Positions 8,279 through 16,161 of a DNA stretch of 64,000 nucleotides are shown here, piece after piece. Source of the DNA: Streptomyces sp. TLI_235 (GTDB lineage: Bacteria > Actinomycetota > Actinomycetes > Streptomycetales > Streptomycetaceae); NCBI GenBank assembly GCA_002300355.1, contig NSGV01000001.1, forward strand, positions 1,984,001-2,048,000. Direction: 5' to 3'. Position 1 is the stretch's first letter, and each line of letters begins with the position of its first letter. The notes below the pieces were generated by a model. The model made no database searches and was not told the origin of the DNA. It saw only the letters and a program-made list of their open reading frames with translations. The position numbers and the translations under genes were made by a program.

Positions 8279-8884
8279 GTGTCGTCAGGAAACGCCGTGG
8301 TGGCGCGCAACGTGCGCCTTCTCAGAGAGCAGCGCGGTCTGTCGCTGGCCGAGTTGGCCCGGCAGGCGGGGCTGGCCAAGCAGACGTTGTCCAAGCTGGA
8401 GCAGGGCACGGGAAATCCCACCGTGGACACGCTGTTCGCGATCTCGTCGGCGCTCGGTGTGCCGGTGACCCGTCTGGTGGCGGAGCGGGAACAGGTGATG
8501 GCGGTGCAGCGGGGCGACGAGGTGGTCTGGAAGCAGCACGCGGGGTACGAGTCCCGAGCGCTGGACCACGTGTACGGCTCCGGTGTGATCGAGAACTATG
8601 TGGTGCGGATCCATGATCGGGCCGGTGGCCCGGTGAGCCCCTCGGAGCCCCATCCGGTCGGCACGTTGGAGCACTTGTACGTCATCAGCGGCCGGGTCCG
8701 GGTAGGACCCGTAGACAGCCCGGTGGAGGCGGCGGCCGGCGACTTCGTGCGCTACCCGGGAGATCGGCCGCATCTGTACGAGTCGCTCGCCGGCGAAAGC
8801 CTGGTGCACATCGTGGTGAGCGTCCCGCGGGTGCAGCCGGGGACCGGGGCCGCGAACGTCGCACCCACTCACGGAGACGGCTGA
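8279..8884 (+). CDS. XRE family transcriptional regulator with C-terminal cupin domain
   Basis: A 201-aa protein with an N-terminal XRE/HTH_3 domain (about 8-62; LREQRGLSLAELARQAGLAK then TLSKLEQG). A C-terminal cupin_2 barrel follows at about 100-190 (HPVGTLEHLYVISGRVRVGP, then GDFVRYPGDRPHLYES). Such proteins usually repress or activate a neighbouring catabolic or efflux operon in response to a ligand bound in the cupin. GTG 8279 was chosen over ATG 8240 because the conserved N-terminus begins at SSGNAVVARN, ATG 8240 has its purine stretch too close, and a -10 motif sits 7 bp upstream of 8279. It converges on the IclR gene 108 bp away. A diverged tail of a second copy lies at 3916-4026. Confidence 0.88.
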   Translation: MSSGNAVVARNVRLLREQRGLSLAELARQAGLAKQTLSKLEQGTGNPTVDTLFAISSALGVPVTRLVAEREQVMAVQRGDEVVWKQHAGYESRALDHVYGSGVIENYVVRIHDRAGGPVSPSEPHPVGTLEHLYVISGRVRVGPVDSPVEAAAGDFVRYPGDRPHLYESLAGESLVHIVVSVPRVQPGTGAANVAPTHGDG

Positions 8885-8991
8885 TACCGAGCATGCTGTG
8901 CCGCCGTGCGGCACGCGGGGTAGGCAGGCGCCGGCACGAGCGGGGAAGGTTGGCAACCGGAGCAGCTGGCAGGGGTCGGATGGGCAGGTGG

Positions 8992-9843
8992 TCAGCTTGC
9001 CGGCCGTGAGGCCGGCGCAACCTGCGTCGCCAGGCGTGCCTTGGCGGCAGTGATCGCCCGAGAGGCCTCGAAAGCGACGCGGCGCAGGGCGGGCGCGAAG
9101 CGGGCCGGGTCGAAGCGCTGGTCCGCTCCCGCGACGGAGAAGGCGGCCACCGGGCGGCCGAGAAGACCCATGATCGGCACGGCGACGCAGCTGAGGCCCA
9201 GGGCGGCCTCCTGGCGGTCGTAGGCGATCCCGCCTTCCCGGATGGTCTGCAGTTCGGTGCGGAAACCGGCGGGGTCCGTCACGGTGTACTCGGTGCGGGC
9301 CGGCAGCCCTGCCGCGATGGCCGCCTCAGCGGCGTCGTGGTCGAAGGCAAGGAGCGCCTTGCCGACTCCTGTGCAGTAGGCAGGCAGGCGGGCGCCGATC
9401 CGAGAGGGGGAGCGGACCGCCCGGTGGCCGTGGATCTTGTTGACGTACACGATCTCGGTGTCGTGGAGCACGGCCAGGTGGACGGTTTCGTGCGTCAGCT
9501 CGTAGAGATCGGCAAGGTAGGGCAGGAGGTGTTCCTGGATCAGCAGGGACGTCGGGCCGTAGACCCGGGTGCCGATGTCGAACAGTTGAGCGCCGAGCCG
9601 GTAGTTGCTCCCCACGCGTTCGACCACTTCGTTCCGCTGGAGGATGCCGAGCAGCCGAAATGCCGTGGACTTGGTGAGCTGGGCGCGGCGCGCCAGTTCG
9701 CTCACGCCGACCTCACGGTCCTGTTCGGCGAGCGACTTGAGCAGGACGAGTGCCTTGTCCACCGCGGTCTGCTGGTCAGACGTCGCGGCGGACTCGCGAC
9801 GTGCCGGCGCAATGTTCCGGCCGGAGGAGGGTTGGACGTGCAT
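8992..9843 (-). CDS. IclR family transcriptional regulator
   Basis: A 283-aa protein with the N-terminal winged HTH of IclR regulators (about 28-85; VGVSELARRAQLTKSTAFRL) and the C-terminal effector domain (about 100-270; IHGHRAVRSPSRIGARLPAY, YCTGVGKALLAF, and EAALGLSCVAVPI). ATG 9843 has GGAG 9-12 bp upstream. It is transcribed away from the hydratase/Rieske dioxygenase operon, with 195 bp between the starts. This is the standard layout for a local regulator that binds the shared intergenic region and responds to a pathway intermediate; which intermediate is unknown. A tail of a second IclR gene is at 4389-4487. Confidence 0.92.
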   Translation of the reverse strand: MHVQPSSGRNIAPARRESAATSDQQTAVDKALVLLKSLAEQDREVGVSELARRAQLTKSTAFRLLGILQRNEVVERVGSNYRLGAQLFDIGTRVYGPTSLLIQEHLLPYLADLYELTHETVHLAVLHDTEIVYVNKIHGHRAVRSPSRIGARLPAYCTGVGKALLAFDHDAAEAAIAAGLPARTEYTVTDPAGFRTELQTIREGGIAYDRQEAALGLSCVAVPIMGLLGRPVAAFSVAGADQRFDPARFAPALRRVAFEASRAITAAKARLATQVAPASRPAS

Positions 9844-10038
9844 GGCGGGCTCCGGGATGTGACAGCGACCAATGAAGTGGACGTATGTCTAATGTAGGTG
9901 ACCATGACGGCGATGTAAACGACTCGGACATGTGATGCTCTCCGGCGTGCCCCGGTCACCGTGCGCAGTCGTCGATGGCGTGCCGCACCATGGCACGGAC
10001 GCTGTGCCGATGCTTCCGCCGCGTCGTCTTCTGTGCGT
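9844..10038. promoter_or_regulatory. Divergent control region between IclR gene and aromatic operon
   Basis: These 195 bp separate two divergent starts and must hold both promoters. The stretch 9865-9925 is distinctly more AT-rich than its surroundings (for example ATGTCTAATGTAGGTGACC near 9884-9902), as expected for promoter or operator DNA. I cannot assign a convincing -35/-10 pair or an IclR palindrome by eye. Confidence 0.45.
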
Positions 10039-10854
10039 ATGCAGCAACACGACATCACGGCCCCGAGCCGGACTCACGGAGAGCTCGCCGCACTGTTGCG
10101 GCGCGCCGAGGCTGAGCGCTCGCCCATCGCTCCGCTCACCGAACTGCACGACGGTCTGGACCTCGTCGGCGCCTATGCCGTGCAGGACATCAACACGCGA
10201 CTGCGGCTGGCCGCGGGGGACCGCCTGGTCGGCCGCAAGGTGGGCCTCACCTCACTTCCGATGCAACGTCAGCTCGGGGTGGACGAACCGGACTTCGGGG
10301 TTCTCTTTCAATCGATGGTGATCCCCGACGGTGGCACCGTGGCGAGCGGCGACATGGTCGCTCCCCGAGCCGAGGCCGAGATCGCGTTCGTCCTGGGCCG
10401 ACCGCTTGGCGGACCCGAAGTGACGGCCGACGAGGCGCGCGAAGCGGTGTCCCAAGTGGTTCTGGCTGTCGAGATCATTGACAGCCGGATCGCCGACTGG
10501 CGGATCACGCTGGCGGACACCGTCGCCGACAATGCCTCCTCCGCACGAGTCGTGGTCGGCCGCCCCGTCGACGCCACACCGCAGCTGATGGCAGGGCTCA
10601 AGGACGAGAGCCTGGAGCTCTACGTCGACGGTGAACAAGCCGCACGTGGTCTGGGATCCGAGGTGCTGGGCGACCCGATCGAGGCCGTGGCCTGGCTGGC
10701 TCGCACCCTGGACCGCTTCGGCACCGGACTCCAGCCGGGGGAGCTGGTGCTCGCAGGGGCGGTGCACGCCAGCATCCCCCTCACGCCCGGCACGCGAATG
10801 GTCGCGCGGTCCGCATCCGGGCGGTTGCCCGAGCTGACCGCCGGCATCCGGTGA
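10039..10854 (+). CDS. 2-keto-4-pentenoate hydratase family protein
   Basis: A 271-aa member of the MhpD/DmpE/BphH hydratase group (fumarylacetoacetase C-terminal fold). Visible signatures are DRLVGRKVGLTS, the metal-site region RAEAEIAFVLGRPL, VEIIDSRIADW, and the end LAGAVHASIPLTPGTRMVAR. It would hydrate 2-hydroxypenta-2,4-dienoate to 4-hydroxy-2-oxopentanoate, a late step of meta-cleavage. ATG 10039 begins the family homology; no strong Shine-Dalgarno is evident. It is the first gene of the operon, 22 bp before the Rieske alpha subunit. The partner aldolase and acetaldehyde dehydrogenase are not in this window. Confidence 0.88.
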   Translation: MQQHDITAPSRTHGELAALLRRAEAERSPIAPLTELHDGLDLVGAYAVQDINTRLRLAAGDRLVGRKVGLTSLPMQRQLGVDEPDFGVLFQSMVIPDGGTVASGDMVAPRAEAEIAFVLGRPLGGPEVTADEAREAVSQVVLAVEIIDSRIADWRITLADTVADNASSARVVVGRPVDATPQLMAGLKDESLELYVDGEQAARGLGSEVLGDPIEAVAWLARTLDRFGTGLQPGELVLAGAVHASIPLTPGTRMVARSASGRLPELTAGIR

Positions 10855-10876
10855 CGCGACGAGAGGAAGAGAAGCG

Positions 10877-12193
10877 ATGACGAACACCTCCGCGCCCGGT
10901 CTCTCACGCGCACGAGAGCCATTCGCCGACGTCAGCCCGTACTTCGACCTCGACCGAGGTCTCGTCGACCGTACGATCTTCAGCGATCAGGGCCTCTACC
11001 AGCAGGAGCTGCGCCGGGTCTTCGCGCCCAGCTGGCTGTTCCTCGCCCATCAGAGCCAGTTCCGCAAGCCCGGCGACTTCTTCACCACCTACATGGGTGA
11101 GGACCCCGTCATCGTCGCCCTCGGTCGCGACGGGAAGCTCCGCGCCTTCCTCAACGCCTGCCGCCACCGCGGCATGCGGGTCTGCCGCGCGGACGCCGGC
11201 GCCACCAAGGCGTTCACCTGCAGCTACCACGGCTGGTCGTACGACACGTCCGGGCAGCTCATCAACGTCCCCAACGGCGAGGACTACCCGTCCTACTTCG
11301 ATCGGGAGCAGTGGGGCCTGGTCGAGGTCGCCCAGCTCGACACCTACAAGGGACTGGTCTTCGCAACCTGGAACCCGGACGCGCCGCCTCTCGCTGAGGC
11401 GCTGGGCGGCATGACCTGGTACATGGACGCCATGCTCGACCGCGACCCGGAGGGGACGGAGGTGGTCGGCGGGGTGCACAAGTGGGTGCTGGAAGGCAAC
11501 TGGAAGCTGGCCGCCGAGCAGTTCGCCTCCGACTGGTACCACGTCAACATCTCGCACGCCTCGGCCCTGATGGTCATGTCCCCCAGCGGGAAGGGGCCGA
11601 AGTCGGAGATCGTCCAGACACCGGGCCGGCAGTACAGCGATCCACTCGGCCATGGTCACGGCTTCCCGACTCACCCCAAGAGCCGTTTCGACGACCGCGT
11701 CGTGCACGAGTGGTACGACTACGACGCGCTGCGCGCACGTCTCGGTGACGCTCGCGTCGAGGGTCCGATGACCACCGGCCACGCCACGGTCTTCCCGAAC
11801 TTCTCCTACCTGCCGGTCAACGGAAGCATCCGCGTGTGGCATCCCAAGGGTCCGGACAAGATGGAGGTCTGGGCTTGGACGATTGTCGACAAGTCCATGC
11901 CCGACGAGGTCAGGGATGCCCAACGCCTCTACAACCTCCGGACGTTCGGTCCGACCGGCATCTTCGAGCAGGACGACGGCGAGAACTGGAGCGAGGTCCA
12001 GGCGACCGCGCACGGTTTCATGGCGGGCTCGATGACGCTCAATTACCAGATGGGTCTGGGCCTGGAATCCGAGGACGGCATCCACCCCGGCACTACCGGC
12101 CGCCTGTACACCGACGGCGCCGCGCGGGGCTTCTACGCCCGCTGGCGCGACCTGATGAACACGCCCGCGTGGCACGAGAAGGACACCCCATGA
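10877..12193 (+). CDS. Rieske aromatic-ring-hydroxylating dioxygenase, alpha subunit
   Basis: A 438-aa large subunit of a Rieske non-heme iron oxygenase. The [2Fe-2S] ligands are Cys95-x-His97 and Cys115-x2-His118 (CRHRGMRVC; CSYHGWSYD). The mononuclear iron site follows as NWKLAAEQFASDWYHVNISH, giving Asp219, His222 and His227. It would insert both oxygens of O2 into an aromatic ring to give a cis-dihydrodiol, using electrons from the ferredoxin and reductase encoded next. AGGAAGAG precedes ATG 10877. The stop overlaps the ferredoxin start by 4 bp (ATGA). It belongs to the biphenyl/phenylpropionate/benzene-like group, but substrate cannot be read from sequence. Confidence 0.94.
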   Translation: MTNTSAPGLSRAREPFADVSPYFDLDRGLVDRTIFSDQGLYQQELRRVFAPSWLFLAHQSQFRKPGDFFTTYMGEDPVIVALGRDGKLRAFLNACRHRGMRVCRADAGATKAFTCSYHGWSYDTSGQLINVPNGEDYPSYFDREQWGLVEVAQLDTYKGLVFATWNPDAPPLAEALGGMTWYMDAMLDRDPEGTEVVGGVHKWVLEGNWKLAAEQFASDWYHVNISHASALMVMSPSGKGPKSEIVQTPGRQYSDPLGHGHGFPTHPKSRFDDRVVHEWYDYDALRARLGDARVEGPMTTGHATVFPNFSYLPVNGSIRVWHPKGPDKMEVWAWTIVDKSMPDEVRDAQRLYNLRTFGPTGIFEQDDGENWSEVQATAHGFMAGSMTLNYQMGLGLESEDGIHPGTTGRLYTDGAARGFYARWRDLMNTPAWHEKDTP

Positions 12194-12531
12194 GCACCAC
12201 TGGAATCCGCGTGGCGGCCGTCGGCGACATCGAGGACGGCGAAGCGCTGATGGTCCCCGCGCAGACCGTCGGCCACGTTGACGCGATCACTGTCTTCCAC
12301 GACGGTGGCGACTACTTCGCGCTCGACGACACCTGCTCCCACGGACAGGCCTCGCTCTCCGAGGGCTGGGTCGAGGGAGGCGAGGTGGAGTGCCCGCTGC
12401 ACAGTGCCCGCTTCTGCCTGAAGTCCGGTCAGCCGCAGTGCATGCCGGCCACGATCGGCCAGCGCACCCACCGGGTCGAGGTCCGCGACGGCGGGATCTG
12501 GCTGTACCCCGGCCAGGAGGTAGCAGGATGA
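12190..12531 (+). CDS. Rieske-type [2Fe-2S] ferredoxin component
   Basis: A 113-aa Rieske ferredoxin, the electron carrier between the reductase and the dioxygenase. The cluster motifs are CSHGQASL (Cys-x-His) and CPLHSARF (Cys-x2-His), correctly spaced by about 17 residues. It starts within the stop of the alpha-subunit gene and its own stop overlaps the start of the reductase gene (ATGA both times), so the three proteins are translationally coupled. This matches BphF/HcaC-type components of three-component dioxygenases. Confidence 0.92.
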   Translation: MSTTGIRVAAVGDIEDGEALMVPAQTVGHVDAITVFHDGGDYFALDDTCSHGQASLSEGWVEGGEVECPLHSARFCLKSGQPQCMPATIGQRTHRVEVRDGGIWLYPGQEVAG

Positions 12532-13742
12532 GCACCTTGCGTCGCATCGCTGTCGTCGGCGCCGGCCTGGCCGCCGTTTCCACCTGTGACGCGCTGCGGG
12601 CCCAGGGGTACGACGGCCGGCTGATCGTGCTTTCCGCCGAGCGTGGGCTGCCTTACGACCGCCCGCCGCTCAGCAAGGACGTCCTGCTCGGTAAGGCCCA
12701 CCGTGAAGACGTGCTGCTGAGGCCCGAAGCGTGGTACGAGCAACAGCACATCGACTTGCGGGACGGTGCCGTCGTGCGCTCGATCCGGCCGGACGAGGGC
12801 GCCGTGGAGCTGGCCGACGGATCCTCGGTCGAAGCCGATCGGGTGGTTCTGGCCACCGGCGGCACGCCTCGCGCGCTGCCCGTCCCCGGTGGGGACGACC
12901 CCGCCGTGCACCTGCTGCGCACCTTCGGCGACGCCGAGCGGTTGCGTGAGCGGTTGCTTCCCGGGGCCTCGGTCGTGGTCGTCGGTGCCGGGCTGATCGG
13001 TGCTGAGACCGCCGCGGTTGCTGTCGCGCTGGGTTGCAGGGTCACCTTGGTCGACCCGGTCCCCGTGCCGCTCGTGGCCGCAGTCGGCGAAAAGATCGCC
13101 GAGGCGCTGCATCGACGGCACTCGTCGGCGGGTATCCAGGTGGTCGCGGCGGGCGTCGAGCGCATCGAACGCGTCGGCGACCAACTCCACGTCTACCTGG
13201 CCGGGCACGGCGCGCCGGTGAACGCCGACGCCGTGGTGGCCGGGATCGGCATCCGGCCGGCCGTGGAACTGGCGGAAGCAGCCGGGCTGCACGTGGAGAA
13301 CGGCATCGTGGTCCGCCCCGGACAGCACACCTCGCACCCGAACGTCTTCGCAGTCGGAGACGTCGCGCGACTGGCCGGACACCGCGTGCGCCACGAGCAC
13401 TGGGAGGCCGCGCAGCGCGACGGGCAGGCAGCCGCGTCCGGCCTACTGGGTCTGCCGCTCCAGGACCCCGGTGCTCCCTGGTTCTGGTCGGACCGTCACG
13501 GCTCACGCCTCGAAGCGGTCGGCACTATGGCGGACGCCGAGCGCACGGTGGTGCGGAGCTCAGCGGAGAGCGAAGCGTTCACGGTCTTCGGCCTGCGCGC
13601 CGGCAGCCTCGTGGCCGCGGCATCCATCGACCGTCCCCGTGACGTCAAGGCCGCCCGACGGATCATCGACCGCGGGGTGCAGGTCGAGCCCGCCCAGCTG
13701 GCCGACGAGAACACTGATCTGCGGACGCTGCTCGCTCGCTGA
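12528..13742 (+). CDS. Ferredoxin reductase component of the ring-hydroxylating dioxygenase
   Basis: A 404-aa FAD/NAD(P)H-dependent reductase of the BphG/HcaD class. The FAD motif is VVGAGLAAVSTCDALRAQGY, the NAD motif is VVVGAGLIGAETAAVAVALG, and the second FAD motif is PNVFAVGDVARLAG. The typical YDRPPLSKDVL segment follows the first motif. It passes electrons from NADH to the Rieske ferredoxin encoded immediately upstream (4-bp overlap). Length and domain order are normal. Confidence 0.93.
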   Translation: MSTLRRIAVVGAGLAAVSTCDALRAQGYDGRLIVLSAERGLPYDRPPLSKDVLLGKAHREDVLLRPEAWYEQQHIDLRDGAVVRSIRPDEGAVELADGSSVEADRVVLATGGTPRALPVPGGDDPAVHLLRTFGDAERLRERLLPGASVVVVGAGLIGAETAAVAVALGCRVTLVDPVPVPLVAAVGEKIAEALHRRHSSAGIQVVAAGVERIERVGDQLHVYLAGHGAPVNADAVVAGIGIRPAVELAEAAGLHVENGIVVRPGQHTSHPNVFAVGDVARLAGHRVRHEHWEAAQRDGQAAASGLLGLPLQDPGAPWFWSDRHGSRLEAVGTMADAERTVVRSSAESEAFTVFGLRAGSLVAAASIDRPRDVKAARRIIDRGVQVEPAQLADENTDLRTLLAR

Positions 13743-13834
13743 CAGCCCGTGTCGCACAGCGGCACACCCGCTCCCCGTATCCGGCCGCGGACGCTGCAAT
13801 GGCAGCACCGAAGCGGCCGCAGGAGGACCGACCG

Positions 13835-14407
13835 ATGAGTATCCACCCCCCGGAGCCGACCACCTCGGCGCTCGGCGCGTCCGCCGTCTCGGACGAGGAC
13901 ATCCGGCTCCACTTCGAGGTCCAGCATCTGTACGCCGTCGAGGCACAGCTGCTCGACCAGCACCGTTACGCCGACTGGCTCGAGTTGTTCGCCGAGGACC
14001 TGCACTACTGGGCGCCGGTGCGGACCAACCGGCTGCGACGCCAGCAGAGCCTGGCAAACGGCTCGCCCGGCGAAGTGGCGATCTTCGACGAGACCAAGGC
14101 CAGCCTGACGTGGAGGATTCGCCGCTTCGACTCCGGCATGGCCTGGGCCGAGGACCCGCCGTCGCGGACCCGCCATCTGATCACCAACGTCACAGTCCGT
14201 CACGGAACCGACGCCGGCGAGTACATCGCCGAGTCGGCCTTCCTGTGCTACCGAAACCGTCTGGAGCGCGAGGTCGACGTCTATGCCGGCAGCCGCACCG
14301 ACCTGCTGCGCCGCGACCCCGAAGACGGTCGACTGTTGATCGCCCGCCGGACGATCCTCCTGGACCAGAACGTCCTGCTCGCCAAGAACATCAGCACCTT
14401 CCTGTGA
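13835..14407 (+). CDS. Ring-hydroxylating dioxygenase, beta (small) subunit
   Basis: A 190-aa small subunit with the SnoaL-like cone fold of this family. The N-terminal segment VQHLYAVEAQLLDQHRYADW and the motif LELFAEDLHYWAPVR are typical, as is the C-terminal RRTILLDQNVLLAKNISTFL. It has a structural role in the alpha3beta3 hexamer and no cofactor ligands. ATG 13835 follows a perfect AGGAGG 8 bp upstream, in a 92-bp gap after the reductase gene. Placing beta after ferredoxin and reductase differs from the alpha-beta-ferredoxin order of the bph and hca operons. Confidence 0.92.
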   Translation: MSIHPPEPTTSALGASAVSDEDIRLHFEVQHLYAVEAQLLDQHRYADWLELFAEDLHYWAPVRTNRLRRQQSLANGSPGEVAIFDETKASLTWRIRRFDSGMAWAEDPPSRTRHLITNVTVRHGTDAGEYIAESAFLCYRNRLEREVDVYAGSRTDLLRRDPEDGRLLIARRTILLDQNVLLAKNISTFL

Positions 14408-14420
14408 CCGGAGACATCTC

Positions 14421-15278
14421 GTGACCACTGAAGAGCCCAAGCTCATCGAGCACACCGTGCAGACCACCCTGGGGCACATCACGGTCAGTGAGGCTGGCGA
14501 GGGGCCGGTCCTGGTGATGATGCACGGCGGCGGACCCGGCGCCAGTGCCGTCGCCAACTACCGTCAGAACCTCGACGCGTTGACCGAGCACTTCCGGGTG
14601 ATCCTGCCCGATCAGCCCGGTTTCGGCGGCAGCTACCGGCCCACTGACGCCGATCTCGACGCACGCAGCATCACCGAGATCACCGTCGACGCCCTGCTGC
14701 AGACCCTGGACGCGCTCGGTGTCGACCGATTCCACCTGCTCGGCAACAGCCTCGGCGGAGCCGCCGCGATCGCCACCGCGCTCGCGGCTCCAGACCGTGT
14801 GGAGCGGCTCGTCCTGATGGCCCCGGGAGGTGGCTGGCTCCCCTTCGGACCCACCCCGACCGAAGGCCAGAAGGCCATGTTCCGGTACTACAACGGAGAA
14901 GGACCGAGCCTCAAGAAGATGCGGGACTTCATCCGCGTCATGACGGCGGAGCCAAAGCGCTGGGAGGACACCGCTCAGGCCCGCTACGAGGCGTCGCTGG
15001 ACGAGTCCCACATCGCCTTCTATCACGCGTACAACGCCGCCTTCGCCAAGCGGCACGGTATGGACCCGCTCTGGCAGCGCGTCCACAAGATCGCCTGCCC
15101 CACTCTGCTGCTCTGGGGGCGAGACGATCGCACCATCACCCTCGACGGCGCCCAGATCATGCTCAAGCAGATCCGTGACGTTCAGCTGCATGTCTTCGGG
15201 GGCTGCGGCCACTGGGTGCAGCTGGAGCGTCAGGCCGAGTTCGAGCGCCTTGTCACCGACTTCCTCAAGGAGCACTGA
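14421..15278 (+). CDS. Meta-cleavage product C-C bond hydrolase (alpha/beta hydrolase)
   Basis: A 285-aa alpha/beta hydrolase of the BphD/MhpC/HsaD group. Oxyanion region MMHGGGPGASAVANY is near residue 35. The nucleophile is Ser110 in HLLGNSLGGAA. The acid is in LLLWGRDDRTI and the His in GGCGHWVQLERQ. It would hydrolyse a 2-hydroxy-6-oxohexa-2,4-dienoate from ring fission, releasing a carboxylic acid and 2-hydroxypenta-2,4-dienoate for the hydratase at the operon start. GTG 14421 is 13 bp after the beta-subunit stop. It presupposes an extradiol dioxygenase, which is absent here. Confidence 0.9.
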   Translation: MTTEEPKLIEHTVQTTLGHITVSEAGEGPVLVMMHGGGPGASAVANYRQNLDALTEHFRVILPDQPGFGGSYRPTDADLDARSITEITVDALLQTLDALGVDRFHLLGNSLGGAAAIATALAAPDRVERLVLMAPGGGWLPFGPTPTEGQKAMFRYYNGEGPSLKKMRDFIRVMTAEPKRWEDTAQARYEASLDESHIAFYHAYNAAFAKRHGMDPLWQRVHKIACPTLLLWGRDDRTITLDGAQIMLKQIRDVQLHVFGGCGHWVQLERQAEFERLVTDFLKEH

Positions 15279-15281
15279 CCG

Positions 15282-16121
15282 ATGGGTTGGCTCGAGGGCG
15301 ACACCGCCCTGATCACCGGCGGCGGCTCCGGCATCGGCCGCGCCGTGGCCCTGCGCTACCTCGCCGAGGGCGCCAATGTCGTCGTGCTCGGCCGCAACGC
15401 CGAACAGCTCCAAGACGTTGTGCGGGCCGCCGGTGAACTCGGGGAGCGGGTCCTGCCCTTCCCCGGGGACGTCCGCTCGCCGGACGACCTGCACGACGCC
15501 GTGCAAGCCGCCGTCGAACGCTTCGGCAAGCTGGACGTCCTGGTCCCCAACGCCGGCATCTGGGACTACAACCGCAGTGTCACCCAGCTCGACGGGAAGC
15601 AGCTCTCCGAGGCGTTCGACGAGCTCTTCGGCATCAACGTGAAGGGCTATCTGCTCGCCGTGGAGGCCGCGTGGCGGGAACTGGTCGCCACGCGGGGAAG
15701 CATCGTCATGACGCTCTCCAACGCTTCCTTCCACACCAACGGCGGTGGGCCCCTCTACACCGCCAGCAAGCACGCCTGCCTCGGCCTGGTCCGCCAGTTC
15801 GCCTATGAGCTCGCGCCCAAGGTCCGCGTCAACGCGGTCGCCACCGGCGGTATGCGCACACAACTGCGAGGCCCGGAGACCCTCGGGCTCGACAAGCGCA
15901 CCCTGGCCGCGTCCTTCGCCAAGAACGAGGCTTCGGGCGAGAAGCAGCAGCCACTGATCCCGTTGTACGACTCGAGCGTCGAGCCGCAGGACTTCACCGG
16001 TCCCTACGTCCTGCTCGCCTCCCGAACGAACAGCAGCACCGTCACCGGCGCGGTGATTCCCGCCGACGGCGGCATCGCCGTCCGGGGGTTCCGCACCCCC
16101 GCCGGCGGCGCCGACCTCTGA
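15282..16121 (+). CDS. cis-Dihydrodiol dehydrogenase (short-chain dehydrogenase)
   Basis: A 279-aa SDR of the BphB/HcaB type. The NAD motif TGGGSGIGRAVALRYLAEG is at the N-terminus, VPNAGIWDYNRSV carries the NAG motif, and the catalytic Tyr-x3-Lys is in PLYTASKHACLG. It would rearomatise the dioxygenase product to a catechol with NAD+. It begins 3 bp after the hydrolase stop with AAGGAG inside the hydrolase 3' end, so it is tightly coupled. The WDYN segment is characteristic of dihydrodiol dehydrogenases rather than general SDRs. Confidence 0.92.
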   Translation: MGWLEGDTALITGGGSGIGRAVALRYLAEGANVVVLGRNAEQLQDVVRAAGELGERVLPFPGDVRSPDDLHDAVQAAVERFGKLDVLVPNAGIWDYNRSVTQLDGKQLSEAFDELFGINVKGYLLAVEAAWRELVATRGSIVMTLSNASFHTNGGGPLYTASKHACLGLVRQFAYELAPKVRVNAVATGGMRTQLRGPETLGLDKRTLAASFAKNEASGEKQQPLIPLYDSSVEPQDFTGPYVLLASRTNSSTVTGAVIPADGGIAVRGFRTPAGGADL

Positions 16122-16161
16122 GAACCCACCCTTCAGTCCGACAGTCCTCCAAGGAGCCGAC

